Positions 1 to 9,068 of a DNA stretch of 64,000 nt are shown here, in pieces. The DNA is taken from assembly GCA_947253875.1 (NCBI GenBank), contig CAMYAM010000010.1, forward strand, positions 1 to 64,000. Reading direction: 5' to 3'. A program made the translations under genes and the position numbers. Position 1 is the stretch's first letter. Each line of letters opens with the position of its first letter. The notes under the pieces are model-generated. The model was not told where the DNA came from and did no database searches. It was given only the letters and a program-made list of their open reading frames with translations. The DNA is from an uncultured Fastidiosipila sp. (lineage in GTDB: Bacteria; Bacillota; Clostridia; Saccharofermentanales; Fastidiosipilaceae).

Positions 1-966
1 GTTGACTACCCAGGTCACGCAGACTACGTAAAGAACATGATCACAGGTGCAGCACAAATGGACGGTGCTATTCTAGTTGTTTCAGCAGCTGATGGTGTTA
101 TGCCACAAACACGTGAGCACATCTTGCTAGCACGTCAGGTTGGTGTTCCTAAAGTTGTAGTTTACTTGAACAAAGTAGACCAAGTTGACGATCCAGAACT
201 ATTAGACTTAGTTGAAATGGAAGTTCGTGAACTATTAGATGAATATGAATTTGATGGTGATGATTGCCCAGTTATTAAGGGTTCATCATTAGCAGTTCTA
301 GAGAGTGAAAGCACAGATCCAGATGCTCCAGAATATGCTCCAATTAGAGAATTAATGGACGCTGTAGACGAATACATTCCTACACCAGAAAGACCAACAG
401 ACAAACCATTCTTGCTACCAGTAGAAGACGTATTCACAATCTCAGGTCGTGGTACAGTTGCTACAGGTCGTATTGAACGTGGTACAATTAACGTTGGTGA
501 CCAAGCTGAAATCGTTGGTTTAGTAGAAAGCAGCCGTACAACAACAATTACAGGTCTAGAAATGTTCCGTAAATTGTTAGACTCAGCTGTTGCTGGTGAT
601 AACGTTGGTGCATTGCTACGTGGTGTTGAAAGATCAGATATCGAACGTGGTCAAGTTCTTGCTAAACCAGGAACAATTACACCTCACTCAGAATTCAAAG
701 GACAAATCTATGTTCTAACAGAATCAGAAGGTGGTCGTCATAAACCATTCTTCTCAGGTTACCGTCCACAATTCTTCTTCAGAACAACAGACGTTACAGG
801 TATCATGAACCTAGAAGAAGGTGTAGACATGGTTATGCCTGGTGATAACGTTGAGATTGAAGTTGAGTTAATCAAACCAGTTGCTATGGAAAAAGGTATG
901 CGTTTTGCTATCCGTGAAGGTGGTAGAACAGTTGGTGCTGGTACAGTTACAGAAATCGAACAATAA
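1..966 (+). CDS. tuf: Elongation factor Tu, 5' end missing
   Basis: EF-Tu is the GTPase that delivers aminoacyl-tRNA to the ribosome. The reading frame is open from base 1, so about the first 80 residues (P-loop and switch I) lie outside the window. The visible part begins in the G3 region ([13 protein letters not shown]), continues with the G4 motif NKVD, and then covers domains 2 and 3 to a normal C-terminus ending VTEIEQ. One oddity is a tyrosine in DYPGH where E. coli EF-Tu has Cys81. Codon use is strongly biased (GGT, CCA, TTC), as expected for a very highly expressed gene. A strong terminator follows 25 bases after the stop. Confidence 0.98.
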   Translation, partial: VDYPGHADYVKNMITGAAQMDGAILVVSAADGVMPQTREHILLARQVGVPKVVVYLNKVDQVDDPELLDLVEMEVRELLDEYEFDGDDCPVIKGSSLAVLESESTDPDAPEYAPIRELMDAVDEYIPTPERPTDKPFLLPVEDVFTISGRGTVATGRIERGTINVGDQAEIVGLVESSRTTTITGLEMFRKLLDSAVAGDNVGALLRGVERSDIERGQVLAKPGTITPHSEFKGQIYVLTESEGGRHKPFFSGYRPQFFFRTTDVTGIMNLEEGVDMVMPGDNVEIEVELIKPVAMEKGMRFAIREGGRTVGAGTVTEIEQ

Positions 967-990
967 TTTGATTTATTAGTTTAGATTATA

Positions 991-1019
991 AAGCCTCGGA
1001 ACTTTCCGAGGCTTTTTTA
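991..1019 (+). terminator. Rho-independent terminator of tuf
   Basis: A GC-rich stem (agcctcgga pairing with tccgaggct) with a four-base loop is followed directly by a run of T. It closes the tuf transcript. Confidence 0.93.
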
Positions 1020-1113
1020 TTTTCGCTATTACATAAAGGTAAAACGATTATTTCCAATTTTTAATGTTTGCTATGTGTTAAAATTATGGTAATTCTTAAA
1101 TGAAAATTCAGAG

Positions 1114-1800
1114 GTGAATGATATTACAGACATAGTAAAAAAAGACTCGTTTATATCTTTAGGGAAAGAAGCCTGGTTTGAACAAGAGATAAAAAAATCA
1201 GTATTTATTGCACATGCTAAACCAGTTAAATCTGTTGAAGAAGCAGAAGCTTTTATTGCTAACGAATGGGATAAATATAAAGATGCAACACATATTGTAT
1301 ATGCTTGGTCTGTGGGTAAAGAATTAGGTAACATTCAACAAAGATTTAGTGATAATGGTGAGCCTCAAGGTACTTCTGGTCCGCCTGTTTTTGATGTTCT
1401 AGACAAAAATAATATTCATGACGCTATAATTACTGTTACTAGATATTATGGCGGAACTTTACTGGGGACGGGAGGTCTAGTTAAAGCTTATGGATCTTCT
1501 GCAACTGGGGTTGTTAAGAATGCAGGTTTAGTGCAACTGGTTCCGGGTATAGAACTTGTTGTTAACATACCATATTCTTTTAATGATAGTTTTAACTATC
1601 GTTTGGATCTTGTTTCAAATCAAGTGAACGTTTTAGACAGAGAATATACCAGCTCTGTTTTTGTAAAGTGTATTGTGGATCTGAATTTTTATGAGGAATT
1701 CATAGATATTGTTAATGAAATTTCAAGTAGAACAGCAGAGATTAAAGTGGGAGATAATACGTATCAAGCTAAGTCTTTAGATTACTTGGAGGAGGAATAA
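1114..1800 (+). CDS. yigZ: YigZ/IMPACT family protein (UPF0029)
   Basis: This protein has the two-domain architecture of the YigZ/IMPACT family. The N-terminal UPF0029 domain carries the signature SDNGEPQGTSGPP followed by TRYYGGTLLGTGGLVKAYG, and a DUF1949-like C-terminal domain follows. The bacterial role is unsettled; eukaryotic IMPACT regulates translation. The start is uncertain. The listed GTG lies inside the only good Shine-Dalgarno-like sequence (GAGGTGA, 1111-1117), so initiation may really be at a non-ATG codon just downstream, such as ATT at 1123. The stop at 1798-1800 directly abuts the next ATG, so the two genes are probably co-translated. Confidence 0.88.
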   Translation: MNDITDIVKKDSFISLGKEAWFEQEIKKSVFIAHAKPVKSVEEAEAFIANEWDKYKDATHIVYAWSVGKELGNIQQRFSDNGEPQGTSGPPVFDVLDKNNIHDAIITVTRYYGGTLLGTGGLVKAYGSSATGVVKNAGLVQLVPGIELVVNIPYSFNDSFNYRLDLVSNQVNVLDREYTSSVFVKCIVDLNFYEEFIDIVNEISSRTAEIKVGDNTYQAKSLDYLEEE

Positions 1801-2601
1801 ATGCAAACAAATGAAGATAAAAAGTTAGCAGTTTTAATAGATGCAGATAATGTTTCATATCATTATATTAGTGCAATGATGGATGAAATTGCTATTTACG
1901 GTATTCCAACAGTTAAGAGGATTTATGGAGACTGGACTAGACAGAATATGAATGGCTGGAAGAGTGTTATTTTAGATTATGCTATCTCTCCAGTGCAGCA
2001 GTTTAATTACACTACTGGCAAAAATTCCACTGACTCAGCTCTAATAATTGATGCAATGGATATCTTGTATACATATGATATTGATGGTTTTTGCTTGATC
2101 AGTAGTGATAGTGATTTTACAAAGTTAGCAATACGATTAAGAGAGTCAGGCAAATTGGTATTAGGTTTTGGTGAACAAAAGACCCCTAATGCATTTATTG
2201 CAGCTTGTAACAGATTTATTTTCTTGGAAATTTTGGAAGATAACTATGTAGAAACTGAAGAAAATAATAACACTAATGATGATCAATACAATAGCAATAC
2301 CATTAAAACAAATAAAGGTCTTAAGACTTTAGATAACAAGGCTAAACGTATGATTGCTAATGTTATTGAAGCTATTGCTGATGATAGTGGTTGGGCTTTC
2401 TTAGCAGATGTAGGTAATGTAATATCTAAGACGGAACCATCTTTTGACTCAAGAAACTATGGATATTCTAAACTTAGTCATTTGATTGAAGATATTCCAG
2501 AAATTGAAATAGATGAGAGAACGACCTCTAATCCTAATGTTAAACATATTTATATTAAATATAACCCTGTAAAAAATAAACGTAGACGTAATAACAAATA
2601 A
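1801..2601 (+). CDS. NYN-domain protein with C-terminal LOTUS/OST-HTH domain
   Basis: Residues about 9-155 form a NYN (PIN-like) nuclease domain. Acidic metal-site residues are visible in LIDADNVS (D14, D16) and SSDSDF. After an Asn-rich linker, residues about 175-258 resemble an OST-HTH/LOTUS RNA-binding domain (KRMIANVIEAIADDSGWAFL, then GYSKLSHLIED). The C-terminus is basic (KNKRRRNNK), consistent with RNA binding. The same pairing is known from LabA/MARF1-type proteins, so a role in RNA cleavage or RNA binding is likely, but the target is unknown. A strong ribosome binding site (GGAGGAG) lies in the end of yigZ, and the ATG directly follows that gene's stop codon. Confidence 0.85.
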   Translation: MQTNEDKKLAVLIDADNVSYHYISAMMDEIAIYGIPTVKRIYGDWTRQNMNGWKSVILDYAISPVQQFNYTTGKNSTDSALIIDAMDILYTYDIDGFCLISSDSDFTKLAIRLRESGKLVLGFGEQKTPNAFIAACNRFIFLEILEDNYVETEENNNTNDDQYNSNTIKTNKGLKTLDNKAKRMIANVIEAIADDSGWAFLADVGNVISKTEPSFDSRNYGYSKLSHLIEDIPEIEIDERTTSNPNVKHIYIKYNPVKNKRRRNNK

Positions 2602-2621
2602 ATAAGAAATGAGAATATAAA

Positions 2622-3590
2622 ATGAAGAGAAATCAAGATTTGATTAATGAAACTGATTCAAGTCAGTTGGATGACAAAGTTCGAACAGATTTGGATCAAT
2701 ATCCAATGAGTAATAATAACCCGATAATAGATTGGTTTATTAGAGTTTTTAAGGGTATGGCAATAGGAATTGGTGGAATCTTACCGGGACTATCAGGTGG
2801 GGTTTTATCCGTTGTTTTTGGTGTTTATAATAGTTTGATAGCTTTTCTAGCCCATCCATTTAAAAACTTCAAGAAAAATTTCAAATATTTTTTACCAATA
2901 GGAATTGGTGGAATTCTAGGTGTATTTGTTTTTTCTAAACTAGTCAGCACAGCACTTCAAACATATGAAGCTTTTGCAATAAGCCTTTTCTTAGGTTTTG
3001 TAGCTGGTACATTGCCGTCACTTTGGAAAAAAGCAGGGTCTCATGGCAGAAACAAAAACAATATAATTACATTAATTTGTACAGCTATAATTTTTATTGT
3101 TGTAATGATTACTGCTGATAAATATCTTTCATTAGATTTACCAAGTAACTTCCTCGTTTGGATATTTTCTGGTGTACTAATTGGTTTAGGTGTTGTTGTA
3201 CCAGGATTGAGCCCTTCAAATTTTTTGTTGTATTTTAATCTTTATGAGAAGATGACAACAGGGATAAGTAAATTAGATTTTGGAATTATAATTCCTTTAA
3301 CAATTGGTTTAGCTTTATCAGTTATTTTATTAGCTAAACTAGTAGAGAGCATGTTTAGGAAGCACTTTGCTACAATGTATCATATTATTTTAGGATTAGT
3401 CTTAGGATCAACTGTTGCAATTTTCTTTACACATATTGTTCCAGCTGTTAATGTAGAAGCGGCTTCTAAACTAGGTATGAATTTATTTGTTTTTGTTTTG
3501 ATAACAATTATAACTTTTGTTTTGGGAGTCTCATCTTCTTACTTTTTTAGCATTTTTGAGGAAAAAGTTGATACAAGAGAAGAGGAATAA
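2622..3590 (+). CDS. DUF368 membrane protein, probable polyprenyl-phosphate transporter
   Basis: This integral membrane protein has several hydrophobic segments and two matching half-repeats, GGILPGLSGGVLS near residue 53 and GVVVPGLSPSNF near residue 193. These are the hallmark of the DUF368 family. Members (PopT) have been linked to recycling undecaprenyl phosphate from the outer to the inner face of the membrane for wall and polymer synthesis; the same role here is inferred. An N-terminal tail of about 40 polar residues precedes the first membrane segment. It lies 20 bases after the NYN-LOTUS gene, with no terminator between, and 47 bases before malQ. Confidence 0.85.
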   Translation: MKRNQDLINETDSSQLDDKVRTDLDQYPMSNNNPIIDWFIRVFKGMAIGIGGILPGLSGGVLSVVFGVYNSLIAFLAHPFKNFKKNFKYFLPIGIGGILGVFVFSKLVSTALQTYEAFAISLFLGFVAGTLPSLWKKAGSHGRNKNNIITLICTAIIFIVVMITADKYLSLDLPSNFLVWIFSGVLIGLGVVVPGLSPSNFLLYFNLYEKMTTGISKLDFGIIIPLTIGLALSVILLAKLVESMFRKHFATMYHIILGLVLGSTVAIFFTHIVPAVNVEAASKLGMNLFVFVLITIITFVLGVSSSYFFSIFEEKVDTREEE

Positions 3591-3637
3591 TATATATAAT
3601 ATTAGTTGGGAACGTAATTTAATTTGGAGGAAAAAAG

Positions 3638-5149
3638 ATGAAGAGAAGTTCAGGAATTTTGATGCACATTACTTCCTTACCAGGTGAGTTTGGCATAGGA
3701 ACATTGGGAAAAGAAGCATATGATTTTGTAGATCAAATGAAAGCTGCTGGATTGAAGTATTGGCAAGTTTTGCCTTTAACACCAGTTGGATATGGAAATT
3801 CACCATATAGTAGTACATCAGCTTTTGCCAACAATGTTTTGATGATTGATCCTCGTAATTTAGAAGAGATGGGCTTATTAACTGCTGCTGAAGTAGAAGC
3901 GGCACGATATAACGGAGATTTTCCTGCAAGCAAAGCAGACTATGATTTTGCAGATGAGAATAGTAGAAAATTCTTAGATTTAGCATATGATAGATTAACA
4001 TCTGAACAGTTAAAGAGTTTTGCAAAATTCAAAGAGGCTAATGCAGTTTGGCTAGATAACTATGTTTTATATGAAGCTTTACGTTTGAATTTTGATAAGA
4101 AGATGTGGCAAGATTGGCCTGAGAAAGCTAGAGATAGAGATTCTGAGTTTTTGGACAAATTTATTAGTGAAACAAAAAACAAAGTCTTAATGGATAAACT
4201 AGCTTTTGCTCAATGGATTTTTAGGTTGCAATGGGATGCACTCAAAGCATACGCAAACCAAAATGGTATTGAAATTATTGGTGATATACCAATTTTCCCT
4301 GCGCTAGATAGTGCTGATGCTTGGGCAAATCCTGAACTGTTTCAGCTTAATGAATTAGGACATACTGTGTTCAAGGCAGGAGTACCACCTGACTATTTCT
4401 CAGAAGATGGTCAGCTTTGGGGTAATCCTTTGTTTGCATGGGAGAAACATGCAGAACAAGATTATGCTTGGTGGGTTGCAAGAGTACGTAATACCATGAT
4501 ACTTTTCGACGTAGTTCGTATTGACCATTTCAGAGGCTTCTCAGCATACTGGGCTGTGCCTGGTGAAGACGATACTGCTCGTAACGGTGAATGGGTTAAG
4601 GGTCCAGGAATGGATTTATTTGAAGTACTACATAGAGAGATTGCAGATTTGAAAGTTATTGCTGAAGACTTAGGTGAAATTGATGAGGATTCAGCCCAAT
4701 TGTTAGAAGATAGTGGTTACCCAGGTATGGAGATCCTAATGTTCTCATTAGACCCAAATAGTGAAAATTTACCCGAAAACTTCAAGCAACATAAATTAGT
4801 TTACACTGGAACCCATGATAATGACACTGTTCTAGGCTGGTTAGATGAACTAGAAGATGAAGAAAGAGAATTTGCATTTGAGTACTGTGATATAGACCCA
4901 GATTCTGATTGGGAAACTAAAGGACCACAGAATCCAGCTGCAAGAGGGTTTATTGAAACTTGCTGGAAAACTGGATGTGATGTTGTTATAATTCCAACAC
5001 AGGACTTCTTAGGTATGGGAACTGAGAGAAGAATGAATACTCCAAGTACATTAAATGATGTGAACTGGACATTTAGAGCAACGGCAGCAGAGCTAGCTGA
5101 GCTGGATGTTGACTGGATCAAGGATTTAAATAAAAAATATAACCGTTAG
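3638..5149 (+). CDS. malQ: 4-alpha-glucanotransferase (GH77, amylomaltase), copy 1
   Basis: MalQ transfers alpha-1,4-glucan chains between maltodextrins and releases glucose; it acts in the cytoplasm. The 503-residue length is usual for bacterial GH77. The catalytic residues are all visible: nucleophile D296 in VRIDHFRGF, acid/base E343 in IAEDLGE, and D394 in YTGTHDNDT. A good ribosome binding site (GGAGG) precedes the ATG. A terminator lies about 60 bases downstream, so this copy can be expressed independently of the second copy. It would act on products imported by the MalEFG system at 17.9-21.6 kb. Confidence 0.96.
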   Translation: MKRSSGILMHITSLPGEFGIGTLGKEAYDFVDQMKAAGLKYWQVLPLTPVGYGNSPYSSTSAFANNVLMIDPRNLEEMGLLTAAEVEAARYNGDFPASKADYDFADENSRKFLDLAYDRLTSEQLKSFAKFKEANAVWLDNYVLYEALRLNFDKKMWQDWPEKARDRDSEFLDKFISETKNKVLMDKLAFAQWIFRLQWDALKAYANQNGIEIIGDIPIFPALDSADAWANPELFQLNELGHTVFKAGVPPDYFSEDGQLWGNPLFAWEKHAEQDYAWWVARVRNTMILFDVVRIDHFRGFSAYWAVPGEDDTARNGEWVKGPGMDLFEVLHREIADLKVIAEDLGEIDEDSAQLLEDSGYPGMEILMFSLDPNSENLPENFKQHKLVYTGTHDNDTVLGWLDELEDEEREFAFEYCDIDPDSDWETKGPQNPAARGFIETCWKTGCDVVIIPTQDFLGMGTERRMNTPSTLNDVNWTFRATAAELAELDVDWIKDLNKKYNR

Positions 5150-5209
5150 AAAAATGTTTTTAACTTTGGAATAACTAAATAAGACCTAAACGGCGGAGAG
5201 AATTAAGGG

Positions 5210-5247
5210 AAATGCTTCTCAGATTAAAGTCTGAGTAGCATTTTTCT
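5210..5247 (+). terminator. Terminator after malQ copy 1
   Basis: The arms aaatgct-t-ctcaga and tctgag-t-agcattt form a long hairpin with a six-base loop, followed by a T-rich stretch. Confidence 0.85.
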
Positions 5248-5350
5248 TTAAATTTACAATCATATCTGGGAAATATAAATGTAATTATAAGTTTTACATC
5301 TTGTATAGTTAAAAGAGAGAAGAAATTAGAAAGTTAAGAGAGTGTAATTT

Positions 5351-6904
5351 ATGCAAAAAGATTTTGAAAGAAGTGCAGGGGCGTTATTACATATAAGTTC
5401 TTTACCAGGCCCTTATGGGATTGGTACTTTAGGCAAATCCGCTTATGAATTTGTTGATAAACTAGCAGAAGCCAGGCTTAGCTATTGGCAGATTTTACCG
5501 CTGACCCCAATAAATGAAGCAATTTCTCCATATAGTAGTATATCTGCTTTTGCAACAAACAATCTTTTTATTGATCCAGAACTTTTAGTAGAAATGGGAT
5601 ATTTAAAAGAAACAGAAATACCAGATTATTACTATAAAGATCGAGATTCAACAAAGACTGATTATAATTTTTCATTTTCGAATGCAGAAAAATATTTACG
5701 CCTTGCTTTTACACGCTTAGACGATAGAAGGAAATCAGAATTATTAAAATTTGTTGAAGAAGAACGGGCTTGGATAGTCGATTATGCTCAATTTATTGTG
5801 TTACATGATTATTATGATAAAGCCTGGTATGAATGGCCTGAACCAGCTAAGTTTAGAGACGCAAAATTCTTAGAGGACTTTTTCGCACAGCAAAATAATC
5901 AGGAAAAAGTTTTGGAAATATGTTTCAGGCAATGGTTATTCTTTTTGCAATGGTTTAAGTTGAAAAATTATGCTAATTCCAAAGGTATAAAGCTATTTGG
6001 AGATATGCCTATATATCTTTCGTACGATAGCGTAGATCTTTGGACTAGACCAGGAGAGTTCATGTTGGATGAAGATTTTGTACCTGTTATGGTATCAGGC
6101 TTTCCAGCCTTTACCGAAGAAGGTGAAGGTCAAATTTGGAATAATCCACTTTATGACTGGAAAGAAATGGCAAAGAATAAGTACGAGTGGTGGGTAAATA
6201 GAATTTCTCACTCTATGAGGATTCTGGATACTATGAGAATCGACCACTTCCGTGCTTTTGCAAATTTTTATGCTATTCCAAATAATTCTAGTACTACTAA
6301 GACTGGATCATGGCTCCCTGGACCAGGTACAGATTTTTTTGCTGAAATTCAAAAACGAGTAGATAATCTAGAAATTGTTGCAGAAGACTTGGGTGGAGAG
6401 TCTGATCCGCTGGTTAATGAAATTTTGAATAACAATAATTTTCCAGGTATGATGGTAATGATTAATGAGTTTATGTGGGGAAAAGGTGCAGAGAATCTCC
6501 CATATACTTATAAAGAGAATAAGTTGGCATATACATCAACTCATGATAGTTATACAATTATTGGTTGGTTAAATGAAAAGGAAAATAAACATAATAGAGA
6601 TTTTGCCCTAGACTATTGTGATGCTAAATTTAAAGATACAGAAACAGATAATGAGAAGAAGCTGGCAATAGCACGTTCATTTATTAAAACATGCTGGAAT
6701 ACTAAAGCAATAATTGCAATAGCACCAGTACAAGATTTTTTAGCTTTGGATAATTCTAGAGCCATGAATAAACCTGGAACTGTAAATGACTTTAACTGGA
6801 CATTTAGGATAACAGCGAATGAGTTAGGGCAAATTGACACGAAATGGATATACGATCTCAATGAGATTTATCAAAGGATTGTAAGTAATGAAGTGGAAGA
6901 ATGA
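5351..6904 (+). CDS. malQ: 4-alpha-glucanotransferase (GH77), diverged copy 2
   Basis: This is a second GH77 enzyme, clearly paralogous to the gene just upstream but considerably diverged. The catalytic set is intact: D298 in MRIDHFRAF, E345 in VAEDLGG and D399 in STHDSYT. At 517 residues it is slightly longer than copy 1, and active-site neighbours differ (HDSYT against HDNDT), which could mean a different acceptor preference. It starts its own unit after a terminator, but its last 17 bases overlap the start of recJ, so it heads a malQ-recJ-rel transcript. No frameshifts are present, so it looks functional. Confidence 0.94.
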   Translation: MQKDFERSAGALLHISSLPGPYGIGTLGKSAYEFVDKLAEARLSYWQILPLTPINEAISPYSSISAFATNNLFIDPELLVEMGYLKETEIPDYYYKDRDSTKTDYNFSFSNAEKYLRLAFTRLDDRRKSELLKFVEEERAWIVDYAQFIVLHDYYDKAWYEWPEPAKFRDAKFLEDFFAQQNNQEKVLEICFRQWLFFLQWFKLKNYANSKGIKLFGDMPIYLSYDSVDLWTRPGEFMLDEDFVPVMVSGFPAFTEEGEGQIWNNPLYDWKEMAKNKYEWWVNRISHSMRILDTMRIDHFRAFANFYAIPNNSSTTKTGSWLPGPGTDFFAEIQKRVDNLEIVAEDLGGESDPLVNEILNNNNFPGMMVMINEFMWGKGAENLPYTYKENKLAYTSTHDSYTIIGWLNEKENKHNRDFALDYCDAKFKDTETDNEKKLAIARSFIKTCWNTKAIIAIAPVQDFLALDNSRAMNKPGTVNDFNWTFRITANELGQIDTKWIYDLNEIYQRIVSNEVEE

Positions 6905-9068
6905 TATTTGGATACAAAGAAATAATTTTGAGAAAAATGGTGCTGGAACTATTGAAGGTCTAGCTAAATTAAATGATGAGTCTAGTCAGCTTATGCATGC
7001 TGAAAATAAAGAACATATTAAGTATGATCAAGACTTGCTAGCAAACTTAGTCATCAATAGGGACTTTGATAAATATGAATTGTATCTAATAGATAAAAAT
7101 AATTTCTTGGATATTTTGCATGATCCTTTCCTTATGCAAGGTATGGACGAAGCTGCTGAGATTGTCTATAAAGCTTGTAAAAATCAAAAACGAATATTCA
7201 TTCATGGTGACTACGATGCAGATGGACTTACTAGTAGTTCGATTTTGTATAAGTTTTTTACTAGGCTTGGCTTGGCAAAAGATAAAATAAAAATATTCAT
7301 ACCAAATAGATTAGATGATGGATATGGCTTGAGTCCAAAGACTTTACCAGAAGTTTATGATTTTAATTCTGAATTGTTAATTACTGTAGACTGTGGCATT
7401 AAATCAGCAGCAGAATTTGCAGAGCTAAAACGAGCTGGTATACAGTGCGTGCTTACAGATCACCATTTACCTGATGAAGTTATACCCGAAGCAGATGCCG
7501 TTATAGACCCTCATATTTTAGGTGATAATTATCCAATGCGAGATTTAGCCGGGGCAGGAGTTGCGTATAAACTTTGCCAAGCTATTGTGCAAAAGTTTAA
7601 CCTAGATAAATCACTACTTGATGATCTTGCGGCCTTAGCAATGATAGGGACTGTAGCTGATGTTATGCCTTTGCGTGATGAAAATAGACATATAGTTAAT
7701 TTAGGTCTTTTAGAAATTGCGAATGGTAGCTTAATTGCTGTGCGAGAGATGGCAAAAGATATGAAACTTTATCCGAAAAAATTAACTGCAGAGAATTTTG
7801 CATTTTCAATTTGTCCTCGAATTAATGCAGCTGGTAGAATGGGCAAAAATGAGGTAGCACTAGATTTATTATTATGTGAGGATTTGGCTGAGGCTAGTAA
7901 TTTAATCAGAAATCTAGAATCTATAAATAATGAAAGAAGAAATTTACAGAATGTAACTGTTAAAGAAATTGATACTTATTTAGAACAAAATCCTGAATTG
8001 CTTAAAGAACCAATGATCCTTCTAAAGGGTGAGAATTGGCATACCGGAATATTAGGAATAATTGCTGCACGTATTCAAGAAAATTGGCAAAAGTCAGCAG
8101 TAATACTTGGGCTAGATCACAGTGAAGTTTCAGAGAATAATTCTAGAGTATTCAAAGGATCAGGAAGAAGTTATGCAGAATTTGATTTGCATAGAGTAAT
8201 GTCAAAAGTAGACAAGTATATTTATAAGTTTGGTGGACATAAGAAAGCTTGTGGACTTAGTGTAGAGGAAGATAATTGGGATGAGTTCTATAAGAATACT
8301 ATGCAAGCAGCAAAGGAAGAGCTAATAGAGTATCAGAGTGATAATGATATGGCTAATGCTAATAAATTAATATATGACCTTGAAATTAGTTCTAACGCCG
8401 TTAATTTAGTTGAGATTATGAGCTTGGACGCTTTAGAGCCTTTTGGTGAAAAAAATTTTAAGCCAGTATTTTTGCTAAAAAATCTAAAAGTTGATAGTGT
8501 CAAATCATTGGGAAATGGTAAACATTTAAAAATAGAATTCTCAACCAATGGGCAGCCTCTGACAGGTATTGCCTTTAACAAAGGCGAGCTTGTAAATATT
8601 ATAAAATCAGGAGACGAAATATCCGTATTAGCTAATTTAGAGATAAATAAGTGGAGAGATAAGGTAGAAGCTCAGTTGCATATTATTGATTTAGCTTTTG
8701 CAGAAGAAGCTAATTATCTGATTTGGGAAAATCTAAAAGAAGTTAATGATTGTGAGAAAGATATTATTGAAACAGAGGATATTGTAGCTTTTTGGAATGT
8801 TTTAAGTAAAATAAATCCTGAAGGTTCAGCGTTAATATCTTTAAAAAGAATACAAAATTTTACTAGAGTTAAAAAAGATAAATATTTGAGCCTAAACAAG
8901 TTGAAATATATTATGGAAATATTTATAGAAATGGGATTGTTGAGAGTAGATGCTGAATTAAGCGAGTATAGCTTTTATTTATCAATACAAAAAACAGCAC
9001 AACGTGCTAAAATAAGTGATACTAACATTGCGAAAGATCTTATAAAGAAGGGAGTATTAGTGATTTAA
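6888..9068 (+). CDS. recJ: Single-stranded-DNA-specific exonuclease RecJ
   Basis: RecJ is a 5'-3' single-strand exonuclease of recombination and mismatch repair. The DHH phosphoesterase motifs are visible: DYDADG at 108-113, VDCG, and DHH at 191-193. DHHA1 features follow (HTGILGIIAARI, then KFGGHKKACGL). The 726-residue length suits the larger Bacillota form, which has an extra C-terminal region after the OB fold. The ATG lies inside the 3' end of malQ copy 2, with an AAGGA ribosome binding site upstream. Its stop codon overlaps the rel start by one base (TAATG), which suggests translational coupling. Confidence 0.95.
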   Translation: MKWKNDIWIQRNNFEKNGAGTIEGLAKLNDESSQLMHAENKEHIKYDQDLLANLVINRDFDKYELYLIDKNNFLDILHDPFLMQGMDEAAEIVYKACKNQKRIFIHGDYDADGLTSSSILYKFFTRLGLAKDKIKIFIPNRLDDGYGLSPKTLPEVYDFNSELLITVDCGIKSAAEFAELKRAGIQCVLTDHHLPDEVIPEADAVIDPHILGDNYPMRDLAGAGVAYKLCQAIVQKFNLDKSLLDDLAALAMIGTVADVMPLRDENRHIVNLGLLEIANGSLIAVREMAKDMKLYPKKLTAENFAFSICPRINAAGRMGKNEVALDLLLCEDLAEASNLIRNLESINNERRNLQNVTVKEIDTYLEQNPELLKEPMILLKGENWHTGILGIIAARIQENWQKSAVILGLDHSEVSENNSRVFKGSGRSYAEFDLHRVMSKVDKYIYKFGGHKKACGLSVEEDNWDEFYKNTMQAAKEELIEYQSDNDMANANKLIYDLEISSNAVNLVEIMSLDALEPFGEKNFKPVFLLKNLKVDSVKSLGNGKHLKIEFSTNGQPLTGIAFNKGELVNIIKSGDEISVLANLEINKWRDKVEAQLHIIDLAFAEEANYLIWENLKEVNDCEKDIIETEDIVAFWNVLSKINPEGSALISLKRIQNFTRVKKDKYLSLNKLKYIMEIFIEMGLLRVDAELSEYSFYLSIQKTAQRAKISDTNIAKDLIKKGVLVI

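Noticed and set aside
1100..1117. Five-codon leader (ATG to TGA) overlapping the yigZ start
   Set aside because: No ribosome binding site of its own; probably coincidence.
3669..4025. 118-residue open frame antisense to malQ copy 1
   Set aside because: It is a shadow of the well-supported malQ gene; no ribosome binding site or recognisable domain.
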